Assembly: GCA_038245795.1 (NCBI GenBank)
Contig: JBBRSC010000028.1
Location: forward strand, 1 to 20,240
From: JBBRSC01 sp038245795
Lineage (GTDB): Bacteria; Actinomycetota; Acidimicrobiia; Acidimicrobiales; Microtrichaceae
Direction: 5' to 3'
DNA: 20,240 nucleotides
Every line of letters starts with the position of its first letter. Positions within the stretch are counted from its first letter, which is position 1. The notes beneath the pieces were generated by a model. The model saw only the letters and a program-made list of their open reading frames with translations, ran no database searches and was not told the DNA's origin. The position numbers and the translations under genes were made by a program. Shown here in pieces: positions 1-7,533 of this stretch.

Positions 1-1078
1 GTCCGAGGATGCGTTCGCCGATGAGGTTCCGCTGCACCTGTGAGGTGCCACCCGCGATCTTGGCTCCGGGCGCCGTGAGAAGGTTGGCGGTAGACCCACC
101 ACCGAGCATCCCCTCGGCACCCTGGAGGTCGCAGAGGAAACACGCGACATCGAACATCAATTCGGTGGTCCCGAGTTTGGTGATTGATCCAAGAATCGAC
201 GCAACCGGGCCCTGTCGCTGACCCATCATCCACAAGGCCTTGCCACGGATCCAGAGTGCGGCGAGTCGGTCACGTTGCACGGCGTCAAGGTTTCCAGCCG
301 AGGCAATGAGCTGATCGAGCCGCCGGTTCAGGGAGATTCCCGCCGCACCGATGAAGCCGCGCTCATTGGTCAGCGTGGCCATGCCGACGCCCCATCCGCC
401 ATCGAGTGGACCCAGGAGGCAGTTCGTGGGAATCGCGACATCGGTCAGGAAGACCTCGTCGAACTCGGCGTCTCCACTCATCTGACGGAGAGGGCGCGTC
501 TCGACTCCCGCCACCGTCATATCCATCAGGAAGAACGAGATGCCCTGATGTGGTGGCGCCTCCGGGTTCGTGCGAGCCATGAGGATGCCCCAGTCGGCAA
601 CCCGACCGTTGCTGCACCAGACCTTCTGCCCGTTCACGATGAAACGGTCGCCGTCGCGGACTGCGGTCGTCCGGAGAGCGGCAAGGTCACTGCCGGCTTC
701 GGGCTCGCTGAACAGCTGGCACCAGACCCGCGCCCCGGTGATGATCGGGCGAAGGTGTTCGGCCTTCTGCTCGTCGGTACCGAACAGCTGGAGTGATCCG
801 CCGGTCAACACCATGCCCACCATGTTGACGAACGGCGGGATCTGGGCGAACGCACATTCGGTGACCCATGCAGCGTGGAATTCGGGACCCAGGCCTCGAC
901 CGCCGTACTCGGTAGGCCACGACAGCCCGGCGTAACCGGCATCGAAGAGCACGCGTTGCCATGCCGTTGCCTCGTCGCGAAGCTCCGGCGGGAGGATGGG
1001 GCCATAGTCGCGGGGTGCGAGATGTGCGTTGGCGTTGATCCAGGTCTTCGCGTCGGCAGTGAACGCAGTGAGTTCCAT
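1..1078 (-). CDS. Acyl-CoA dehydrogenase (FadE-like), 3' end beyond the left edge
   Basis: An open frame of 359 codons begins at ATG 1078 and runs off the left edge without a stop. The protein shows the acyl-CoA dehydrogenase layout: an alpha-helical N-terminal part (residues 1-110), the middle FAD-binding beta domain with WCQLFSEPEAGSDLA followed by VNGQKVW, and the C-terminal helical domain ending in AGGTSQVQRNLIGERILG. The family oxidises acyl-CoA to trans-2-enoyl-CoA with FAD in the cytosol. Where medium-chain dehydrogenase has its catalytic glutamate (YEGT), this protein reads AGGT (Gly343), so the base lies elsewhere or this is the partner subunit of a heteromeric enzyme, as known for mycobacterial steroid FadE pairs (inference). 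It is divergent from the acyltransferase at 1244. The start has no Shine-Dalgarno but a TACGGT box 8 nt upstream, suggesting a leaderless mRNA. Substrate is unknown. Confidence 0.9.
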   Translation of the reverse strand, partial: MELTAFTADAKTWINANAHLAPRDYGPILPPELRDEATAWQRVLFDAGYAGLSWPTEYGGRGLGPEFHAAWVTECAFAQIPPFVNMVGMVLTGGSLQLFGTDEQKAEHLRPIITGARVWCQLFSEPEAGSDLAALRTTAVRDGDRFIVNGQKVWCSNGRVADWGILMARTNPEAPPHQGISFFLMDMTVAGVETRPLRQMSGDAEFDEVFLTDVAIPTNCLLGPLDGGWGVGMATLTNERGFIGAAGISLNRRLDQLIASAGNLDAVQRDRLAALWIRGKALWMMGQRQGPVASILGSITKLGTTELMFDVACFLCDLQGAEGMLGGGSTANLLTAPGAKIAGGTSQVQRNLIGERILG

Positions 1079-1080
1079 TG

Positions 1081-1092
1081 ACGGTCACCGTA
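1081..1092 (-). promoter_or_regulatory. Putative leaderless promoter -10 box with overlapping small palindrome
   Basis: On the minus strand TACGGT (1092-1087) lies 8 nt before the ATG at 1078, so transcription would start at or next to the start codon. The box overlaps the 11-bp palindrome ACGGT-C-ACCGT (1081-1091), which could be an operator at the transcription start. The -10 assignment rests on the same pattern at other starts in this window. Confidence 0.45.
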
Positions 1093-1243
1093 TCGAAGCC
1101 GTGCCAATGACACAGGCAACGTCCTCCGACGCAGATAGGTGAGACGTGCCGGCTCGGCTGTTGATGTTCGACCGGGGAGGGCCCAGTGCGTAACGTCTGT
1201 TCTCGTGCGCGGCTGTTGGCCGCCAATCCAGGAGGGGCGCTAC

Positions 1244-2569
1244 GTGAAGTTGATCGACCGCGAGTGGGTGTCGAAGGCACCGAAGCTGAGCCATGTCGCG
1301 CCGTTCGACGGGATGCGCGGTTTCGGGATTCTGGGTGTGCTGATTGGTCACAGCTTCCCGCTGGAGACACTCAGCTGGGCGGGGATCGTCGACTGCTTTT
1401 TTGTGATCTCAGGTTTCCTGATCACTTCGCTCCTGCTCCAAGAACAACGCAACCACGGTCGAATCGACCTCAAGAAATTCTACGCTCGCCGTTCCCTGCG
1501 ACTCCTGCCACTGTTGTATGTCTTGTTGGCGGTCGTGGGCGTTGCTGCGCTGATCGCCAAGGCGTCAGGGCTGTTGGACGGGACCGTGTACACCCTCAGC
1601 GGGCTGGCGAAGGAGTCCGTCACCGCAGGGCTGTACGTGCACAACATCTTCTATCCTGCCCTCACGGGAGCCTGGCACGCGCACCTCTGGACCCTCTCGG
1701 TCGAGGAACAGTTCTATCTGGTCGTGGGCATCTTCATGCTCGTGGGGCTCAAGCGTGGGGCCATCCGCGTTGTCACCGGACTCCTCGTCTTCTTCATCGC
1801 TGCGATCCAGATCAGTCGTGGCTTCGGGATCACCGGCCCGTTTCCTGGTCCGGTGATCGCAGTCTGGTTGCAGCGACCTGACTCGCTCATGGTCGGCATG
1901 CTCTGCGCCATCGTGAACGCCAACCTCCAAGGTCCTCTGACCGAGCGGACCAAGCGGATCCTCAAGCTGGGCGGATACATCGGGGTCGTCGGCATCTTTT
2001 CGGCCGTCTGGGCGTCGACCGCCTTCACTCGCAACCAGCTCGGCGTGCAGATCAAGTTCTGGCCAGCGGATCCCAACTACGTGAAGGACACCGAGGCGGC
2101 CGTCCAAGGCCTCCTCAACCAACGCGGTTGGCGTCTGTCGATGCCGGGCGGCCCGTACTGGTTGCAGTGGGGGTTCACCATGTCGAGCTGGTCATTTTTC
2201 TTGATCACGCTTCCGGCGTTTCGCGTGAAGGAATGGTGGCCAAATCGCGTGATGAGCATGAAGTGGCTCGTGCGGATCGGCGCGATGCTGTCCTATGGGT
2301 TGTACGTCTGGCACTACCCAGTGCAGCAGTTCACGCATCTCATCGTGGGCACAACGAATACCGGCGTCGCCGGCGATCACTCTCGGATGAACGTGCATCC
2401 GCTCGTTCAGCTCGTTCTTGACGTGGGCCTGCCGTTCATCTTTGCGATCGCGACCTACTCTCTAGTGGAGAAAAAGGCGCTGCAGTTGAAGGACCGGTTC
2501 CAGGTCGATCGCGCCGCCAAGGCGGTCGCACGTTCGGAAGACTCCGCACTCGGTCCGGTCACTCCATGA
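1244..2569 (+). CDS. Acyltransferase 3 family membrane protein (first of a tandem pair)
   Basis: A 441-residue multi-pass membrane protein of the acyltransferase-3 (OafB/NodX-like) family, which moves acyl groups onto extracytoplasmic sugars or lipids. The family's R-x10-H motif is present (Arg25 to His36), followed by FFVISGF at the second membrane segment, LWTLSVEEQFYLV, and a C-terminal WHYPV segment. A hydrophilic stretch containing KFWPADPNYVKD sits between late membrane segments. The frame is open upstream to 1139, but GTG 1244 is chosen because GGAGG (1231-1235) lies 8 nt before it and the first residues, KLIDREWVSKAPKLSHVAPFDG, match the start of the next gene's product (KIIDREWVSKAPKLSHVAPFDG) with one change. 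A small GCGGC/GCCGC hairpin (1209-1223) precedes the ribosome site. The stop overlaps the next start as ATGA, so the pair is probably co-translated. The acyl acceptor is unknown. Confidence 0.9.
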   Translation: MKLIDREWVSKAPKLSHVAPFDGMRGFGILGVLIGHSFPLETLSWAGIVDCFFVISGFLITSLLLQEQRNHGRIDLKKFYARRSLRLLPLLYVLLAVVGVAALIAKASGLLDGTVYTLSGLAKESVTAGLYVHNIFYPALTGAWHAHLWTLSVEEQFYLVVGIFMLVGLKRGAIRVVTGLLVFFIAAIQISRGFGITGPFPGPVIAVWLQRPDSLMVGMLCAIVNANLQGPLTERTKRILKLGGYIGVVGIFSAVWASTAFTRNQLGVQIKFWPADPNYVKDTEAAVQGLLNQRGWRLSMPGGPYWLQWGFTMSSWSFFLITLPAFRVKEWWPNRVMSMKWLVRIGAMLSYGLYVWHYPVQQFTHLIVGTTNTGVAGDHSRMNVHPLVQLVLDVGLPFIFAIATYSLVEKKALQLKDRFQVDRAAKAVARSEDSALGPVTP

Positions 2570-3933
2570 AGATCATCGATCGAGAGTGGGTCTCGAAGGC
2601 CCCCAAACTGAGCCACGTTGCTCCATTTGACGGGATCCGCGGGTTGGGAATTCTCGGGGTGATGATTGGTCACAGCTACCCGTTGGACACCCTCAGTTTC
2701 GCCGGAATCGTCGACATCTTCTTCGTCATTTCCGGTTTCCTCATCACGTCGTTGCTGCTCCAGGAGCAACGCACGCATGGCAGAATCGACCTCAAGAAGT
2801 TCTATGCCCGACGCTCGATTCGCCTCCTCCCGCTGTTGTACGTGCTGCTCCTCGTTGTTGGGGTCGGTGGGATCCTGGCGAAATACGCAGGCCTCCTGGA
2901 CGGAACGATTTTCACGATCGGCGAGCTGTTCAAGGAGAGCGTCACCGCTGGGCTCTACGTGCACAACATCTTCTTCCCGACACTCGGGGGAGCCTGGCAT
3001 GCGCATCTCTGGACCCTGTCAGTCGAGGAGCAGTTCTACCTCGTGGTCGGCATCTTCATGCTGGTGGGCCTGAAGCGAGGTGGGATCCGGGTCGTCACGG
3101 CGATCCTGATCGTGCTCATCGCCGCAATCCAGTTCAGCAGGGCGTTCGGCATCACTGGATCACTGCCGGGCCCGGCGCTCGCCGTGTGGCTGCAGCGACC
3201 AGATTCACTCATGGTCGGGATGCTCTGCGCGATTGTCAATGCGCATCTCGCCGGCCCGTTGACCGAGCGAACAAAACGGGTACTCAAACTCGGTGGCTAC
3301 ATCGGGGTCGTCGGGATCTTCGTTGCGGTGTGGGCGTCGACCAGCTTCGCCCGCAATCGGCTGGGCGTTCACGTTCCCTTCTGGCCGGGCGACGCCAACT
3401 ACGTGAAGGACCCGGAAGGCGTCGTTCAACGGATGCTCGACGAAGGTGGCTGGCGATTGAACATGGCGGGAGGGCCATACTGGCTCCAATGGGGCTTCAC
3501 CCTGTCGAGCTGGTCCTTCTTCCTCATCACCCTGCCCGCCTTCCGTGTGCCGGAATGGGGACCGAACCGGTTCTTGAGCATCAAGTGGCTGGTTCGCATG
3601 GGCGGCTTGCTCTCGTACGGGTTGTACCTGTGGCACTACCCGGTGCAGCACTTCACCCGCCTGATCGTCGGCACGGTGGACACCGGTCGAGCGGGGGATT
3701 ACACCCGGCTGAACCTCAATCCCATTGCTCAGCTCGTGCTGGACGTTCTCCTGCCGTTTGCGCTCGCCGTCCCGACGTACTTCTTCGTCGAGAAGAAGGC
3801 GTTGGAACTCAAGGATCGCTTCCAGGTGGACCGCTCGACGACGGTTGGCATCACCGACGCCGATGGTTCGGCCGGCTCCGACGAGCCGGCCGACGCTGTC
3901 ACTCTGCCGACAGCAGACCCAGCAGCTTCTTGA
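2566..3933 (+). CDS. Acyltransferase 3 family membrane protein (second of a tandem pair)
   Basis: A 455-residue paralogue of the preceding protein, roughly three-quarters identical by eye along its whole length. It has the same R-x10-H motif (Arg25, His36), FFVISGF, LWTLSVEEQFYLV and WHYPVQHF. The differences concentrate in the loop after FWPGDANYVKD and in the C-terminal tail, which is longer and acidic (GSDEPADAV). ATG 2566 shares ATGA with the stop of the upstream gene, so translational coupling is likely and no separate promoter is needed. Synonymous positions are heavily diverged, which argues for an old duplication rather than a recent one. The last 35 bp overlap the convergent SDR gene. 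Expected role is acylation of a cell-surface glycan or glycolipid; the substrate cannot be told from sequence. Confidence 0.92.
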   Translation: MKIIDREWVSKAPKLSHVAPFDGIRGLGILGVMIGHSYPLDTLSFAGIVDIFFVISGFLITSLLLQEQRTHGRIDLKKFYARRSIRLLPLLYVLLLVVGVGGILAKYAGLLDGTIFTIGELFKESVTAGLYVHNIFFPTLGGAWHAHLWTLSVEEQFYLVVGIFMLVGLKRGGIRVVTAILIVLIAAIQFSRAFGITGSLPGPALAVWLQRPDSLMVGMLCAIVNAHLAGPLTERTKRVLKLGGYIGVVGIFVAVWASTSFARNRLGVHVPFWPGDANYVKDPEGVVQRMLDEGGWRLNMAGGPYWLQWGFTLSSWSFFLITLPAFRVPEWGPNRFLSIKWLVRMGGLLSYGLYLWHYPVQHFTRLIVGTVDTGRAGDYTRLNLNPIAQLVLDVLLPFALAVPTYFFVEKKALELKDRFQVDRSTTVGITDADGSAGSDEPADAVTLPTADPAAS

Positions 3934-4798
3934 GCTCGTCCTGGGGGCCTTCGGGCACCATGTAGCCAGCCTCGTCGCGAATCTTGTCGAAGTTGTCGCG
4001 AACGTCCTCGACCGAGTGGCCGTTCTTGTACCAGCCCTCGGTGAGCCCGATGAAGAAGCGTGCGACGACGCCGCCAGCTACTGAGTAGACCTCGCCCGTC
4101 ACGGGGCAGTCCTCATGCGCCAGATAGGCCACGGTGGGAGTGATCTCCTCGGGCATCAGCTTGTCGCCGAACGTTCCGAGCAGTTCCTCCGTCATGCGAG
4201 TCTTGGCGACCGGCGCAATGGCATTCGCCTTGATGTTGAATCGGGCGCCTTCGTTGGCGAGCACACGGGTGAGTCCGACCAGCCCCATCTTGGCGGCGCC
4301 GTAGTTCGATTGGCCGAAGTTGCCGAGGATGCCCGAGTTCGAGCTGGTGTTCACGATGCGGCCGTAGCCCTTCTCGCGCATGATCAGCCATGCCGGCTGG
4401 GTCACGTAGAACGCACCGAGCAGGTGCACCTGGATGACCGGTTCCAACAGCTCGGGGGTCATGTTGTGGAAGGTCTTGTCTCGCAGAATGCCAGCGTTGT
4501 TGATAACGATGTCGACGGTGCCGAACGCGTCGACGGCGCTCTTGACGATGTCAGCGCCCCCCTCGGGTGTACCAACTGAGTTGGTGTCGGCAACCGCCTC
4601 GCCGCCAGCGGCGACGATTTCATCGACGACGAGCTGCGCAGCGCCCTTGTTCTCACCGCTGCCATCGACCGCTCCGCCGAGGTCGTTGACCACCACACGG
4701 GCGCCGCGCCGAGCGAGTTCGAGTGCGTGGGAACGTCCGAGGCCGCCGCCGGCTCCGGTGATGATTGCGACCTTGCCGTCGAAACCGAGATCTGACAT
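3899..4798 (-). CDS. SDR-family NAD(P)-dependent dehydrogenase, 3-hydroxyacyl-CoA dehydrogenase-like
   Basis: A 299-residue classical short-chain dehydrogenase. The nucleotide-binding motif TGAGGGLG is at residues 14-21, followed by RVVVNDLGG, which is typical of the (3R)-hydroxyacyl-CoA dehydrogenase domain of type 2 multifunctional beta-oxidation enzymes. NNAG is at 100-103 and the catalytic set is Ser153, Tyr166 and Lys170 (SNYGAAK). It probably oxidises a 3-hydroxyacyl-CoA or a steroid-like alcohol with NAD+, which fits the acyl-CoA genes in this window. The frame is open to 5008, but ATG 4798 is chosen for the correct spacing to the Rossmann motif and a GAGGG site just upstream. The 3' end overlaps the convergent acyltransferase gene by 35 bp. 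It is divergent from the acyltransferase at 5007. The exact substrate is not resolved. Confidence 0.9.
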   Translation of the reverse strand: MSDLGFDGKVAIITGAGGGLGRSHALELARRGARVVVNDLGGAVDGSGENKGAAQLVVDEIVAAGGEAVADTNSVGTPEGGADIVKSAVDAFGTVDIVINNAGILRDKTFHNMTPELLEPVIQVHLLGAFYVTQPAWLIMREKGYGRIVNTSSNSGILGNFGQSNYGAAKMGLVGLTRVLANEGARFNIKANAIAPVAKTRMTEELLGTFGDKLMPEEITPTVAYLAHEDCPVTGEVYSVAGGVVARFFIGLTEGWYKNGHSVEDVRDNFDKIRDEAGYMVPEGPQDELKKLLGLLSAE

Positions 4799-4876
4799 TT
4801 GACCCTCACTGTCCTTGGCCCGCAACAGCGAGCGGTTCGTGCCAGGAGAATAGCGATGCGCCGCAACACGGGATAA

Positions 4877-4897
4877 ACCGGCCCCGTCCGGGCCGGT
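4877..4897. promoter_or_regulatory. Perfect 8-bp inverted repeat in a divergent intergenic region
   Basis: ACCGGCCC (4877-4884) and GGGCCGGT (4890-4897) form a perfect inverted repeat with a 5-nt centre (CGTCC). It lies 79 bp upstream of the SDR start and about 30 bp before the TACGAT box on the plus strand, so an operator for either or both divergent genes is plausible. A hairpin role in the leader of the SDR mRNA is the alternative. Confidence 0.4.
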
Positions 4898-4926
4898 CGT
4901 TCGAGTGCTCAAACCCCTCCACCGTC

Positions 4927-4932
4927 TACGAT
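4927..4932 (+). promoter_or_regulatory. Putative -10 box (TACGAT) upstream of the third acyltransferase
   Basis: TACGAT fits the TACNNT boxes found before other starts in this window. It lies 7 nt before a GTG at 4940 that opens a 27-codon frame and 74 nt before the acyltransferase ATG at 5007. No good -35 hexamer is visible at 16-18 bp. Confidence 0.4.
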
Positions 4933-4939
4933 CCGAGTC

Positions 4940-5023
4940 GTGAGCGAGCGAACACCCTTCCCGCAGGCCGATTGTCCAGGGAACGGTCCCGGTGAGGACG
5001 GGATGCATGGTCGCCCCGTCTGA
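4940..5023 (+). CDS. Possible 27-residue leader peptide
   Basis: GTG 4940 follows the TACGAT box by 7 nt, the spacing of a leaderless start, and opens a 27-codon frame that ends at TGA 5021-5023, inside the acyltransferase gene and in another frame. The peptide starts SERTPFPQADCPGNG and shows no known motif. It would let ribosomes reach the acyltransferase start region and couple its translation. Nothing beyond position and spacing supports it, and it may be chance. Confidence 0.25.
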   Translation: MSERTPFPQADCPGNGPGEDGMHGRPV

Positions 5024-6080
5024 GCCGCCGACATCTTCTGCCTCGCCAGCGTCGACAGGGGCGGGACCAACGACACGCCTGCTCGTCCTGGACTCGCTTC
5101 GAGGGATCGCTGCCCTGTCGGTCGTGCTGTTCCATCTGACGACCGACTTCGACTCGGAGGCCTTCTTTCCTGGCTACCCGAAGGCGATCTACTCCTTCAG
5201 TGCTGGTCGGTATGGGGTTCAACTCTTCTTTGTGATCAGTGGTTTCGTGATCCTCTGGACGATCGGCCGGGCGGCGCGTCTGCGTGATTTCGCCATCGGC
5301 CGTTTCGCCCGCCTGTATCCCCCCTTCTGGGCGTCGATGATCCTCGTGGCAGTCTGGGTCGAGGTGTCCGGAGCACGCACCCTCGGAGCGACGCGCCCAT
5401 TCGATTTCACGGTGACGGAGTTCCTCGCCAGCATCACGATGGTGCCGCAATGGCTCGGCTCCAAACCCATCGATGGCGTGTACTGGACGTTGACCATCGA
5501 GATGGGTTTTTACCTGCTCATCTCGGCCATGTTCCTGACGAAGTTGCTCCGTCGAGACCGCGTCGTGTGGACCCTGGCCATTTTCTGGTTCGTCGACATC
5601 GTCGTCGGCTCGGCGGTCGTGAAGGCCTCCGGCGCGTCCCTGCACAACGTCAACGACTACGCCTACCTTTTTCTGGCGGGGATGGCGTGCTTTCTTCTCT
5701 GGGAAGGAGTTGCTCAACCGAGGTGGCTGTTGTGGGTGCTCTTCTTGCAGCCGCCCTTCGTCGACATCTTGCGCTCCAACTTCGTGCCCGCCGTCATCGA
5801 TGTCGCGATCATTGCCCTGCTCCACTTGGCCGTCACACAACGAGCGTCGATCCTCGAACGAAAACCGTTCGTCTTCCTCGGCACGATCAGCTACTCGTTG
5901 TATCTGGTCCATGCCACCGTTGGGTATCTCACGCTGCGGTGGCTGCTCGAACATCACGTTGAGCGAAACCTCGCGGTGTTGCTGACCGTCGGTGTGGCGA
6001 TCGGTCTCGCGGTGGTTCTGAACCGCGTAGTGGAACGTCGCATCAGCCCGTGGGTTCGCTCAGCGATGTCCCGTTCCTGA
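5007..6080 (+). CDS. Acyltransferase 3 family membrane protein (third, unrelated to the tandem pair)
   Basis: A 357-residue membrane protein with the acyltransferase-3 signature: a short proline- and serine-rich cytosolic start, then R-x10-H (Arg32 to His43), FFVISGFVILW, a YWTLTIEMGFYLL motif corresponding to the LWTLSVEEQFYL of the tandem pair, and a late YSLYLVHATVGYL segment. About ten membrane helices are expected. It shares only family motifs with the two acyltransferases at 1244-3933, so it is a separate lineage. ATG 5007 is chosen because GAGGA (4994-4998) lies 8 nt upstream; GTG 4992 in the same frame is an alternative and would add five residues. It ends 22 bp before the convergent proline-rich gene, with no obvious terminator between. 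Likely role is O-acylation of a surface glycan or lipid. Confidence 0.88.
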   Translation: MVAPSEPPTSSASPASTGAGPTTRLLVLDSLRGIAALSVVLFHLTTDFDSEAFFPGYPKAIYSFSAGRYGVQLFFVISGFVILWTIGRAARLRDFAIGRFARLYPPFWASMILVAVWVEVSGARTLGATRPFDFTVTEFLASITMVPQWLGSKPIDGVYWTLTIEMGFYLLISAMFLTKLLRRDRVVWTLAIFWFVDIVVGSAVVKASGASLHNVNDYAYLFLAGMACFLLWEGVAQPRWLLWVLFLQPPFVDILRSNFVPAVIDVAIIALLHLAVTQRASILERKPFVFLGTISYSLYLVHATVGYLTLRWLLEHHVERNLAVLLTVGVAIGLAVVLNRVVERRISPWVRSAMSRS

Positions 6081-6102
6081 CCGACCGTCAGAGGCAGAAC
6101 AC

Positions 6103-6636
6103 TCAGGCTCCGTCGAAACCGGGCGGGGGCGGCGGCGGGGGCGCGATTCCTGGTGCCGGAGGCGGAGGTGTGGCGGGCGCTGGAGGATTGGCTGAGGCGG
6201 GTGCCATTGGAGTCACCGGGGGCGCCATCGGCGGTGCAGGCGCTGGCGGCGGTGCCGCAGCCATGCCGGGAGGTGGTGGTGGCGGCGGAGGCGACGCGGG
6301 CGCCGGTCCGGCGGACGGCATCGGTGGAGGCGGGGCCGCCTGGCCCGAAGCAATGGCACCCGGGGACGGTGGGGTGGCGGTTGCCATGGCGAACGTGCGC
6401 AGTTCGCCCTGTTGCTCCTGGGCTGACAGCGCAGCGACGAGCCGTTCCTCTTCTTCCGGGGGTACGGCTCGTCCGGTGGCAGTGAGGTATGCGATCACGC
6501 CGAGGTCGCGCAGCTGAGATTCGGCCATCTTGGAGTTCGTGGCTGTGTTGCCGGCGAACCCTGACTGGTTGAGCGCCGTATCGGCCTTTGCGGCCAGGTC
6601 GGTTGCGGCGGCCTTGGCCTTGTCGAGGAAACCCAT
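6103..6636 (-). CDS. Hypothetical protein with a polyproline C-terminal tail
   Basis: A 177-residue protein of unknown function. Residues 1-30 form an Ala/Lys-rich amphipathic stretch (MGFLDKAKAAATDLAAKAD). Residues 38-82 look helical, with LGVIAYLTATGR and an acidic EEEERLVAALSAQEQQ, resembling small actinobacterial cytosolic helical proteins. Residues 89-173 are almost only Pro, Ala, Gly, Met and Ser, with runs of eight (116-123) and seven (166-172) prolines. No signal peptide or membrane segment is seen. ATG 6636 is chosen because AAGGAG sits just upstream; the longer frame to 6690 lacks this. Such proline runs usually need EF-P for translation (known) and could bind a partner or act as a flexible spacer (inference). 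It is divergent from the AIM24 gene, 134 bp away. Confidence 0.75.
   Translation of the reverse strand: MGFLDKAKAAATDLAAKADTALNQSGFAGNTATNSKMAESQLRDLGVIAYLTATGRAVPPEEEERLVAALSAQEQQGELRTFAMATATPPSPGAIASGQAAPPPPMPSAGPAPASPPPPPPPPGMAAAPPPAPAPPMAPPVTPMAPASANPPAPATPPPPAPGIAPPPPPPPGFDGA
6121..6372 (-). repeat. Low-complexity CCN-rich tract encoding the proline-rich tail
   Basis: About 250 bp of CCN/GCN codons, seen as GGN/GGC on the plus strand, encode residues 89-173 of the proline-rich protein. Proline codons are mixed (CCT, CCG, CCA, CCC), so this is protein-level low complexity rather than a pure DNA microsatellite, although slippage is possible in the longest runs. Confidence 0.7.
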
Positions 6637-6671
6637 GTTCGCTCCTTGAGGTGATCGTCCAACGTGCGCGA

Positions 6672-6677
6672 ACCCTA
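6672..6677 (-). promoter_or_regulatory. Possible -10 box for the proline-rich protein gene
   Basis: TAGGGT on the minus strand (6677-6672) lies about 36 nt before the ATG at 6636, inside the 134-bp divergent gap shared with the AIM24 gene. No convincing -35 element was found. The rest of the gap shows only the two ribosome sites, AAGGAG for the minus gene and GAGGAG for the plus gene. Confidence 0.25.
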
Positions 6678-6770
6678 TCGGTTGGCGCAAGAACTTCGTC
6701 CCGCACCGCTAGCGTTCCCCTCAACGAAACCTGTACGCGGTGTGCGGGAAATCTCGTCGAGGAGCGCGCA

Positions 6771-7496
6771 ATGCCCATCCATGGATCGATGTTCGAGACC
6801 TACAAGGAGAACCCGTCCACGGACCCGTTCGTCCTCCAGAACAAGAAGATGTTGAAGATCTCCATGGCCTACGGGCCCGTGAACGCTCGTACCGGATCGA
6901 TGGTCGCCTATCAGGGCGACGTGCGCTTCGAGAACACCGGTTCCGGTGGATTGAACAAGATGATGAAATCGAAGCTGACCGGCGAGGGCGTCAACGTGAT
7001 GCAGTGCACCGGTTCGGGCGAACTGTTTGTTGCCGACATGGCCAGTGAGATCCAGGTCTTCTACATCGAGAACGACATGGTCTCCGTCAACGGCAACAAC
7101 GTGCTGGCATTCTCGGGCTCCATCGAGTGGGACATTCATCGCATCCAGGCCCGCGGCGGCATGATGGCGGGCGGACTGTTCAACGTGTCGCTGAAGGGCA
7201 CGGGATATGTCGCCATCACCACCAAGGGCGATCCGGTGGTGTTCGACGTGGCGTTGGCGCCGACGTTTGCTGACGCTCAAGCCGTGGTGCTCTGGACATC
7301 CGGTGTCAGCATGGACATCAAAGTCGATACCGGAGGGCTGAAGTCGATGCTTCGCGGAGGCACCGGGGAGCTGACCCAGATGGCATTCGGGGGCCAGGGT
7401 TCGGTGATGGTTCAGCCATCGGAGTCCGTGATCGCCGGGGGGGCACAGGCTGCGCCCCAGCAGAGTGGTGGTCTCCTCGGCAACCTGATGGGCTGA
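6771..7496 (+). CDS. AIM24 family protein
   Basis: A 241-residue all-beta protein of the AIM24/TIGR00266-like family, recognised from the series of short beta segments and motifs such as ENTGSGGLNKMMKSKLTGEG, CTGSGELFVAD, NNVLAFSGSIEWDI and LKGTGYVAITTKGDP. The yeast homologue is a mitochondrial inner-membrane organisation protein; bacterial members have no firmly assigned biochemical role. There is no signal peptide or membrane helix, and the end is rich in Gly and Gln. ATG 6771 is chosen because GAGGAG (6759-6764) lies 6 nt upstream and the frame before it lacks family character. It is divergent from the proline-rich protein, and a functional link is possible but untested. It converges on the thioesterase gene 37 bp downstream. 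Confidence 0.85.
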   Translation: MPIHGSMFETYKENPSTDPFVLQNKKMLKISMAYGPVNARTGSMVAYQGDVRFENTGSGGLNKMMKSKLTGEGVNVMQCTGSGELFVADMASEIQVFYIENDMVSVNGNNVLAFSGSIEWDIHRIQARGGMMAGGLFNVSLKGTGYVAITTKGDPVVFDVALAPTFADAQAVVLWTSGVSMDIKVDTGGLKSMLRGGTGELTQMAFGGQGSVMVQPSESVIAGGAQAAPQQSGGLLGNLMG

Positions 7497-7533
7497 GCGG
7501 AGGTTCGTTGAGCCACTCGGGTCAGCTGGCCGT

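Noticed and set aside
687..1370. Minus-strand frame of 227 codons covering the left-edge gene start
   Set aside because: It is in a different frame from the acyl-CoA dehydrogenase, which is open to the window edge and carries all family motifs.
4992..4994. GTG 4992 as start of the third acyltransferase
   Set aside because: ATG 5007 in the same frame has a better-placed GAGGA; the extra five residues add no family feature, though this start cannot be excluded.
4926..5957. 343-codon minus-strand frame
   Set aside because: Antisense to the third acyltransferase; highly charged and motif-free.
6050..6517. Glycine-rich plus-strand frame of 155 codons
   Set aside because: It is the antisense shadow of the polyproline tail; the minus frame has a good ribosome site and a sensible non-repetitive N-terminus.
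7497..7533. Possible terminator between AIM24 and thioesterase genes
   Set aside because: Only a 4-bp stem (GCCA/TGGC) with a long loop and no T-tract on either strand.
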